The translations under genes and the position numbers were made by a program. A stretch of 5,343 bases of DNA from DATAVB01 sp040414495 (lineage in GTDB: Bacteria > Actinomycetota > Actinomycetes > Mycobacteriales > QHCD01). Location: contig JBEDUI010000192.1 in NCBI GenBank assembly GCA_040414495.1, positions 1-5,343 of the forward strand. Reading direction: 5' to 3'. The notes beneath the pieces were generated by a model. It saw only the letters and a list, made by a program, of their open reading frames with translations, had not been told where the DNA came from and did no database searches. Below are positions 1 to 4,023 of the stretch, piece by piece; the stretch's first letter is position 1, and every line of letters starts with the position of its first letter.

Positions 1-473
1 ACTCTAGAACCACCCACCGACAAAACCAGGCCCAGAACGACCCCAACAAAAGAATTACTTCCAGTCACCCAATCGTCACAACCCGCGCCACATAAGCGAT
101 CCCGACAGTTTCGTGACAACAACGCCGGCCGTCGGAGTTGGCGAGGTGCCGGTCCCGCGGGGTGCGAGTATGTCAGTCGTCGAGGTGGTGGGGTGGGAGC
201 GTGAGCGTGCTATTCGTTCCATTCACCTATGGGGCGCCGTCTCGCTTGGGATCACTTGAGATCCCGGCAATCTCATAGTTTCCCAAGCAGGACAGGCGGC
301 CCCCGTGCATTACAAGCCAGCGTCGACGATTACCTCTGAGATCTCGAGAGGAGCCGGCAGCGCCGGTACCGGCTCCTCTCGAGTCGTGCGACCCGCACGT
401 AGGCTTCTTTTCAGACCGCCGCAGAAAATCACCGCGATCGCCGTTCACGACGGCCGGGTTCAAGAAGACCGGC
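1..473. other. Intergenic region without a supportable gene
   Basis: No frame here has convincing coding character. The first ~130 bases are poorer in GC than the rest and C/A-rich on the + strand. Bases 184-197 are G-rich. A frame with no start codon is open on the + strand from 1 to a TGA at 202-204, but its predicted residues (Pro/Thr/Arg-rich) do not look like a protein. A GTG at 113 opens a 48-codon frame ending at 259, which I also do not call as a gene. On the minus strand, a GTG at 68 opens a frame running off the left edge whose residues are hydrophobic, but its third positions are T-rich, unlike the neighbouring genes. Inverted repeats cluster at 244-288, 333-399 and 452-474. The right part is the 3' untranslated side of the leftward operon. 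Confidence 0.6.
343..383 (-). terminator. Perfect 15-bp stem-loop, probable terminator of the arsR-SRPBCC operon
   Basis: CTCGAGAGGAGCCGG at 343-357 is the exact reverse complement of 369-383, with an 11-nt loop (358-368). It lies 90-131 nt downstream of the SRPBCC stop codon. No U-tract follows on the minus strand, but actinobacterial terminators often lack one. A second, smaller hairpin (385-390 with 394-399, loop ACC) sits beside it. On the + strand that one is followed by the T-rich stretch TTCTTTTC (405-412), so the pair might act in both directions. The terminator role is inferred from the stem strength and position. Confidence 0.5.
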
Positions 474-474
474 C
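452..474 (-). repeat. Short inverted repeat at the SRPBCC stop codon
   Basis: GGCCGG (452-457) and CCGGCC (469-474) are a perfect 6-bp inverted repeat with an 11-nt loop. The right arm touches the TAG stop (474-476, minus strand) of the SRPBCC gene. It could be a 3' mRNA-protecting hairpin or a weak first terminator ahead of the 15-bp stem at 343-383. It may also be chance in GC-rich DNA. Confidence 0.25.
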
Positions 475-953
475 TAGTCCTGCGTGAACAGTGCGGCGTA
501 CCGGGCGAGGTACAGCGGCCAGCCCTGATCGGCGCCGATGCCTTCGCTGACGGACTCCCAGCCGGGGCCGTGCCGGTCGATATTGCGATGTTCAAGCTCC
601 ACCCGGGTGCGCTGCGGAGTTTCGGCGACGAATCGGACCTCGACCTCGCTCGTATTGTCCTGTTCGGACTCAAGCTGCCACGTAGGGCCGATGTCCCAGC
701 TGAATACGACGCGGTCCGGCGGCTCGAATGCGAGGATCCTCGCCCATTGGCACACGCTGCCATCGACGCCGCGGTCGTAAATGTGACCGCCCACCGTCGG
801 CTCGAACACGGTTTCCTCGATGGGTACCGGGAGCAGATTGTGCTCCGGCGGTTTGAAATCACCGAACCGTTCGGTGAAAATCGCGAAGGCGCGCTCGACC
901 GGCGCGTCGACGACTATTTCCTTATGGACCACTGCGGGGGCGGCCTGGGTCAT
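474..953 (-). CDS. SRPBCC/AHSA1-like START-fold protein
   Basis: This gene encodes 159 residues, a normal length for the AHSA1-type SRPBCC family (a hydrophobic-pocket fold that binds small lipophilic ligands; actinobacterial members are mostly of unknown substrate). The N-terminal beta strand and family pattern are VDAPVERAFAIFTERFGDF (15-33). They are followed by EPTVGGHIYDRGVDG (51-65), CQWARILAFEPPDRVVFSW (68-86), a VEVRF strand (104-108), TRVELEHRNIDRHG (116-129) and a C-terminal helix from about GWPLYLARYAALF (144-156). The start is firm: ATG at 953 follows GAGGAG (959-964) by 5 nt. It overlaps the upstream arsR stop by 4 nt (ATGA), so the two are almost certainly cotranscribed and translationally coupled. 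ArsR-AHSA1 pairs are common in actinobacteria. The partner is often proposed to sense or modify a ligand, but no enzymatic activity can be read from the sequence. The same frame stays open upstream to 1301, but that stretch is a shadow of arsR. Confidence 0.9.
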   Translation of the reverse strand: MTQAAPAVVHKEIVVDAPVERAFAIFTERFGDFKPPEHNLLPVPIEETVFEPTVGGHIYDRGVDGSVCQWARILAFEPPDRVVFSWDIGPTWQLESEQDNTSEVEVRFVAETPQRTRVELEHRNIDRHGPGWESVSEGIGADQGWPLYLARYAALFTQD

Positions 954-1264
954 GATTGCTCCTCTGTCGGCTGCGCAACAACGTCCTGATAATTGGCCAG
1001 CGCCCGGTTCCAAAAGGTGTCGAGTTGATCCCGCAACGCCGCGACAGCCGTTGCGTTGAGCCGATAGATCCGGCGAGTACCCGACGCCTGCTCGGTAACC
1101 AGACCGGCGTCCTTCAACACCTTCAAATGCTGTGAAACCGCCGGTCGGCTGACCGGAAGCTCCGCGGCGAGCTGACCGACTGCCAGTGGCCGCTCGGCCA
1201 GGCGCTCGACAATTGCCCGCCTGGTTGGGTCTCCTAGTGCGCCAAGTCCTTGGTAAGCGTCCAC
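950..1264 (-). CDS. ArsR-family winged-helix transcriptional repressor
   Basis: The 104-residue product has the full ArsR/SmtB fold. The N-terminus is LGALGDPTRRAIVERL (7-22). Then come helix QLAAELPVSRPAVSQHLKVLKDAGLV (31-56), with the recognition helix about 38-51, and the beta-wing around SGTRRIYRL (61-69). A C-terminal helix with LDTFWNRAL (81-89) follows. The Asp-Pro-Thr-Arg-Arg and Ser-Gln-His-Leu-Lys-Val-Leu patterns are typical of the subgroup paired with AHSA1 proteins. There are no cysteines and no metal-site ELCVC motif, so it is unlikely to be a metal sensor. The GTG start at 1264 places the DPTRR motif at the usual distance from the N-terminus, but no Shine-Dalgarno precedes it, so the message may be leaderless. 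It overlaps the SRPBCC gene by 4 nt. It is probably autoregulated through the palindrome at 1270-1285 and may also affect the divergent phosphotransferase gene. Confidence 0.93.
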   Translation of the reverse strand: MDAYQGLGALGDPTRRAIVERLAERPLAVGQLAAELPVSRPAVSQHLKVLKDAGLVTEQASGTRRIYRLNATAVAALRDQLDTFWNRALANYQDVVAQPTEEQS

Positions 1265-1269
1265 GAACC

Positions 1270-1285
1270 GTAAGTGTGTACTTAC
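1270..1285. promoter_or_regulatory. Palindromic operator candidate for the ArsR regulator
   Basis: GTAAGTGTGTACTTAC is a perfect 6-bp inverted repeat with a 4-nt spacer. It lies 5 nt upstream of the arsR GTG, in the 92-nt space between the divergent genes. On the minus strand a -35-like TTGACG (1301-1296) is followed by a -10 region that falls inside the palindrome, so a bound dimer would block the arsR promoter. ArsR dimers are known to bind such symmetric sites. That this one is used is inferred. Confidence 0.6.
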
Positions 1286-1320
1286 CGATGGCCGTCGTCA
1301 AGCTGCAGAGGCAAATCCGC

Positions 1321-1350
1321 TTGCTGACTGGGCTTTTCGGACGGTTAGGT
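1321..1350 (+). promoter_or_regulatory. Possible promoter for the phosphotransferase gene
   Basis: TTGCTG (1321-1326) and TTAGGT (1345-1350) are 18 nt apart. A start site about 7 nt after the -10 would fall at the ATG at 1357, giving a leaderless transcript. The -10 match is weak (second base T rather than A). Bases 1347-1349 (AGG) could instead be a poor ribosome site 7 nt before the ATG. Confidence 0.25.
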
Positions 1351-1356
1351 CACGAC

Positions 1357-2340
1357 ATGACCAATCTGCCGACAATGTTCGCCGAGTCGGTGTGCCGGTC
1401 CTTCGGGCTCGGACAGCCGACCGACGGCAGCCAGATCGGGTCGGGCGCGAATGTGGTGTGGCGGCTGGTGACGTCCACTGGGGACTATGTCGTCAAGGAA
1501 CTTCCGGCGCAGGGGCTCCGTGCGCTGACCGAGGCGGCCGCATTCGAGTACGCGGTCTGGATGGCACATATCTTGCCTATGCCCGAGCCGCGACCGGACC
1601 GCGACGGTGCGCTGGTCTCGGTGCTTCCCGGCTCGCGGGGCAGGACTACGGCGGTGCGTGTACATCGGCATGTAACAGGTCAACCGGTCGGCAAGGACCA
1701 GATGTTTGCCACGAAGGCGGGACATGCCGTTGCGGCCATCCAGAACTTCGGTGCCATCCGGGTCCACAATAGACATACGAAACAGCTCTGGTCCGGCACC
1801 GATCGCGGCTTGCTCGATCGCTTTCGGCAACGGTGGCCCGATCTGGATATCAGCCGGGCCGAGCACGTCCTGGGCGAAGCTGAGCGCATAATCCAAACCG
1901 GAGGGCCGCAGGCGCTAGTGTTTTCGCACGCCGACCATAAACCGGAGAATTGCCTGGCCGACGGCAATGTCCTGCTCACGCTTGACTGGGACGAGGCCGG
2001 TGTCTGCCAGCCGCGGCCCGAGGCGGTCGAATCGGCGCTGCGCTGGTCCTGGACCGCTTGCGGCGAGCCGGATCCGCTCGTATTCGCCTCCTTTGTGGAC
2101 GGTTATCGGGCCGCCGGCCGACCGTTCCAGGCAGTACGCGAGGCTGATTGGGCGAAGTGGACGGCTGGGCTGGCCAGCTGGTTTGGCTTCAAGGCACGCT
2201 GCAGCCTCGGTGAGTGGCCGGAGGTTGCGGCCGATCCGTGGGCCGAGGCGTTGTCGGCGCTTCAAGCGCTGGAGGGACTCGATACGACGTTGCGCCGGAT
2301 TCCGGAGTGGACAGCGACCGTGAACGCGGCAATCCGCTAG
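1357..2340 (+). CDS. APH/choline-kinase-fold phosphotransferase
   Basis: The 327-residue protein has the aminoglycoside phosphotransferase (APH) kinase-like fold, which transfers phosphate from ATP to a small-molecule hydroxyl. The N-lobe has a Gly-rich loop IGSGANVVWRL (27-37), the ATP-anchoring lysine in YVVKEL (K47) and a candidate partner glutamate E64. The hinge area is HRHVTGQPV (103-111). The catalytic loop is SHADHKPENCL (190-200), i.e. HxDxxxxN with H191, D193 and N198. LDWDEAG (209-215) supplies the metal-binding D210. All key residues are present, so it should be active. Substrate-determining C-terminal parts do not let me name the substrate: antibiotic, amino alcohol, sugar or other metabolite are all possible. 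The ATG at 1357 is preferred. The same frame is open from 1186, but that part overlaps arsR. ATG 1288 (350 aa) and ATG 1375 are weaker alternatives with no ribosome site. It diverges from arsR and precedes two exporters. Confidence 0.85.
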   Translation: MTNLPTMFAESVCRSFGLGQPTDGSQIGSGANVVWRLVTSTGDYVVKELPAQGLRALTEAAAFEYAVWMAHILPMPEPRPDRDGALVSVLPGSRGRTTAVRVHRHVTGQPVGKDQMFATKAGHAVAAIQNFGAIRVHNRHTKQLWSGTDRGLLDRFRQRWPDLDISRAEHVLGEAERIIQTGGPQALVFSHADHKPENCLADGNVLLTLDWDEAGVCQPRPEAVESALRWSWTACGEPDPLVFASFVDGYRAAGRPFQAVREADWAKWTAGLASWFGFKARCSLGEWPEVAADPWAEALSALQALEGLDTTLRRIPEWTATVNAAIR

Positions 2341-2582
2341 CTCCTACCGTGCGCTCGGGTTAGTCTTGCCGCGCAGATGTCAACCTTCGAGGAGCTGAGG
2401 TGCCCGGCAAACCCTGCACGCGTTGATGTAACCGGTCAATGACCGTCGTCTTCGCGTGCTGCTCCGATCAGCGGCACAGCGATCTTCCCTGCCCGCGCGC
2501 TTTTCACGCCGTGGGTCTCAGCGACTTGAGGGAGTTCTCCTATGCTGCCGTTCTGCCCTGCCTACGTACGGACTTCGATCCG
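2341..2582 (+). promoter_or_regulatory. Long leader of the MFS exporter gene with short ORFs and stem-loops
   Basis: These 242 nt separate the phosphotransferase stop from the preferred MFS start. They hold a TANNNT -10-like TAGTCT (2361-2366) without a good -35. GAGGAG (2389-2394) precedes a GTG by 5 nt, opening an 8-codon ORF (2400-2426). An 8-bp stem with one G-U pair and a 6-nt loop lies at 2456-2477. GAGGGAG (2528-2534) precedes the 14-codon leader ORF. The MFS frame is open back to an ATG at 2439, but the 48 added residues are hydrophilic and unlike the family. No terminator with a U-tract follows the phosphotransferase gene, so read-through is also possible. Confidence 0.4.
2456..2477 (+). 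repeat. Stem-loop in the MFS leader
   Basis: GTGCTGCT (2456-2463) pairs with AGCGGCAC (2470-2477) over 8 bp, one of them G-U, closing a 6-nt loop. It lies between the 8-codon ORF at 2400 and the leader ORF at 2542. It may be an mRNA structure affecting expression, but it lacks a U-tract to be an intrinsic terminator. Confidence 0.35.
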
Positions 2583-2586
2583 ATGA
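2542..2586 (+). CDS. Leader peptide ORF coupled to the MFS exporter
   Basis: ATG at 2542 starts a 14-codon ORF, MLPFCPAYVRTSIR, ending in TGA at 2584-2586. A very good Shine-Dalgarno, GAGGGAG (2528-2534), sits 7 nt upstream, better than any other ribosome site in this region. A TGA in the same frame at 2527-2529 shows that the ORF begins here. Its stop overlaps the MFS ATG (2583-2585) in an ATGA arrangement, so ribosomes ending here could restart on the exporter. The peptide resembles no family I know. Its role is more likely regulatory, by coupling or by stalling, than as a free peptide. It could be chance, but strong ribosome site, short length and exact overlap together argue against that. 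Confidence 0.45.
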   Translation: MLPFCPAYVRTSIR

Positions 2587-2605
2587 CCACAACGGATTCG
2601 GATCG
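2576..2605 (+). promoter_or_regulatory. Inverted repeat flanking the MFS start codon
   Basis: CGATCCG (2576-2582) is the reverse complement of CGGATCG (2599-2605), a perfect 7-bp stem with a 16-nt loop that begins with the MFS ATG (2583). The left arm is inside the leader ORF, so a ribosome finishing that ORF would open the stem. Folding would hinder independent initiation at an ATG that has no good Shine-Dalgarno of its own. The regulatory role is inferred. Confidence 0.4.
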
Positions 2606-3845
2606 GTCGAGTCCGCCGAATGTCTGGCGTGACCGCGAGTTCGTCAAGCTCTGGATAGGACAGACCGCCTCGCAATTCGGCGCCCAGGCCAGCCAGGTGA
2701 CTGTGCCGCTCATCGCCGTGCTCGCACTCGGAGCGGGCGCCACCCAGCTCGGTGCCCTGCGGGCTGTTCAGCAGGTCCCGGTGCTGCTGTTTTCCCTGTT
2801 GGTCGGCGTCTGGGTCGATCGCTGGCGGGCCCGCAATGTCTTGGTGCTGGCCGATTTCGGTCGCGCTCTGGTGTTGGCCGTCATCCCGATCGCCTACGCG
2901 TTCGGGTGGCTGGATCGCCCGGTGCTTTTCGTCGTCGCATTTCTGGTCGGCGTATTTACTGTTTTCTTCGACGTGGGCTATCAGGCCTGCCTGGTCCGGT
3001 TGGTCCGGCGCGACCAGTTGACCCAGGGCAACAGCATGCTGGAAAGCAGCGCATCGGCCGCGCAGATCGGTGGTCCGGCGCTGGGCGGGGGACTGGTCAC
3101 GCTGTTGTCAGCACCGATCGCGAACGTTGCTGGTGCGCTGTTCTTCGTCGTGTCCTTCCTGTCGATCAACCGGGTACGTCGCCCGGAAACGGCTGCTCCA
3201 CAGGCAGAATCGCCGGCTGGAGTGCTGAACCGGATCCGCGAAGGACTTCGATTCGTCGTCCGTGATCCCGCGTTGCGGGCCATTGGAATTTCCTCCGCGT
3301 TGTACCAATTATTTTTTGCCGCGATGATGACCTCGTACCTTTTGTTTCTTCCCCGGACGCTGCATCTGTCCGGTGCTGAGGTGGGACTCGTGCTCGCCGG
3401 AGTCGGTCCAGGCACCTTGATCGGATCGTTGCTGTCCACGACGCTGCCGCGCCGTTTCGGCTACGGCGTAGTGATGGTGACCGCGGCAGTGATCGCTGAT
3501 GCTGTGCTGATCGGCGCCCCGGCACTGCATGGCTCGGGCGCTCGTACGGTCGTGCTGCTCATCGCGATCAACGTCGCGTTTGGTGCGTGCGGGCAGACGG
3601 TCAATATCTCGGATCTTGCGGTACGGCAGGCATTTACGCCAATCCGGATGCAGGGGCGGGTCGCGGCCACCATGCAGGTCAGCGGAATGGGCCTGACCCC
3701 ATTGGGTTCGTTGCTCGGTGGGGTCATCGCCGGATCGCTGGGGCCACGCGCAGGGCTGCTGCTGACAGCGGTGGCGCTGTTCTCCTCGCCGCTGTGTCTC
3801 GGCCTGTCACCGCTGCGCAGGCTGGGCAAAACGTTGCCATCGTGA
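2583..3845 (+). CDS. Major facilitator superfamily exporter, drug/siderophore-efflux type
   Basis: The 420-residue protein is a 12-helix MFS transporter of the MFS_3 (EntS/macrolide-efflux-like) type, which exports small molecules by proton antiport across the cytoplasmic membrane. NVWRDREFVKLWIGQ (13-27) is the usual short N-terminal lead into helix 1. Motif A, GVWVDRWRAR (75-84, D79, R80), follows helix 2. Further hydrophobic segments lie about 92-108, 113-130, 157-175, 178-195, 235-255, 263-283, 294-312, 321-338 and 365-405. The central cytoplasmic loop is about 197-230. The family pattern around Q349 and QGRVAATMQV (357-366) is present. ATG 2583 is chosen because it gives the normal N-terminus and overlaps the leader ORF stop. 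ATG 2439 would add 48 unlikely residues. The substrate is unknown. With a phosphotransferase before it and an ABC exporter after it, a resistance or product-export role is plausible. Confidence 0.88.
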   Translation: MTTTDSDRSSPPNVWRDREFVKLWIGQTASQFGAQASQVTVPLIAVLALGAGATQLGALRAVQQVPVLLFSLLVGVWVDRWRARNVLVLADFGRALVLAVIPIAYAFGWLDRPVLFVVAFLVGVFTVFFDVGYQACLVRLVRRDQLTQGNSMLESSASAAQIGGPALGGGLVTLLSAPIANVAGALFFVVSFLSINRVRRPETAAPQAESPAGVLNRIREGLRFVVRDPALRAIGISSALYQLFFAAMMTSYLLFLPRTLHLSGAEVGLVLAGVGPGTLIGSLLSTTLPRRFGYGVVMVTAAVIADAVLIGAPALHGSGARTVVLLIAINVAFGACGQTVNISDLAVRQAFTPIRMQGRVAATMQVSGMGLTPLGSLLGGVIAGSLGPRAGLLLTAVALFSSPLCLGLSPLRRLGKTLPS

Positions 3846-3867
3846 TCTGCATCACAGGAGTCGTGCA

Positions 3868-3882
3868 ATCGCGCATCGCGAT
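3868..3882 (+). terminator. Stem-loop after the MFS gene, possible terminator
   Basis: ATCGCG (3868-3873) and CGCGAT (3877-3882) form a perfect 6-bp stem with a CAT loop, 22 nt after the MFS stop. Outer GCA (3865-3867) and TGC (3884-3886) can extend it past a one-base bulge. GTGCTTACCTCCCC follows, with no U-tract, so termination is uncertain. Confidence 0.35.
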
Positions 3883-4010
3883 GTGCTTACCTCCCCTCGA
3901 GCCGGCTCATCGTCCTTATCCATAGGGGTATCAGCGCGCGGGATGCCCGTACGGCAGTGAAGTTCGCACCGTCAGTGGCGGCTTTGTCGTGCCCATTTTT
4001 CGTGCCGGGG

Positions 4011-4017
4011 AAGGTGG
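4011..4017 (+). promoter_or_regulatory. Ribosome binding site that fixes the ABC exporter start
   Basis: AAGGTGG lies 6 nt before the GTG at 4024 and matches AAGGAGG at six of seven bases. No other start in frame (GTG 4030, ATG 4042) is as well placed, and the frame has a TGA at 3958-3960. Confidence 0.6.
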
Positions 4018-4023
4018 CTGGTC

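Larger units (their letters stand above)
3846..4023 (+). other. Spacer between the MFS and ABC exporter genes
   Basis: This 178-nt spacer contains the stem-loop at 3868-3882, the 10-nt palindrome GAGCCGGCTC (3899-3908) and the ribosome site of the ABC gene. A 20-codon frame (GTG 3863 to TAG 3925) lies behind AGGAG (3856-3860), but the spacing is only 2 nt, so I do not call it. A GTG at 3957 opens a long frame that overlaps the ABC gene and is its shadow. I see no clear promoter. Confidence 0.5.

Noticed and set aside
1..68. Minus-strand GTG at 68 opening a hydrophobic frame off the left edge
   Set aside because: Only 22 codons are visible, third positions are T-rich unlike the neighbours, and another frame over the same bases is also hydrophobic, so this reflects T/G-rich DNA.
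305..487. 60-codon + strand frame
   Set aside because: It runs through the 15-bp stem-loop, overlaps the end of the SRPBCC gene and lacks a ribosome site or family resemblance.
227..862. Long minus-strand open frame (211 codons)
   Set aside because: It overlaps the SRPBCC gene in another frame, has a Ser/Arg-rich shadow composition and matches no family. The SRPBCC frame has clear motifs and a ribosome site.
954..1301. Upstream extension of the SRPBCC frame to an ATG at 1301
   Set aside because: The extra residues are a shadow of arsR. The ATG at 953 has a good ribosome site and the usual family N-terminus.
1186..1356. Upstream extension of the phosphotransferase frame
   Set aside because: It overlaps arsR and its promoter, and the added residues are not part of the APH fold.
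1345..1896. 183-codon minus-strand frame
   Set aside because: It is a shadow of the phosphotransferase gene, which carries intact kinase motifs on the other strand.
3863..3925. 20-codon frame between the exporters as a possible precursor peptide
   Set aside because: AGGAG is only 2 nt from the GTG, and the sequence shows no leader/core pattern. The stem-loop at 3868-3882 better explains the region.
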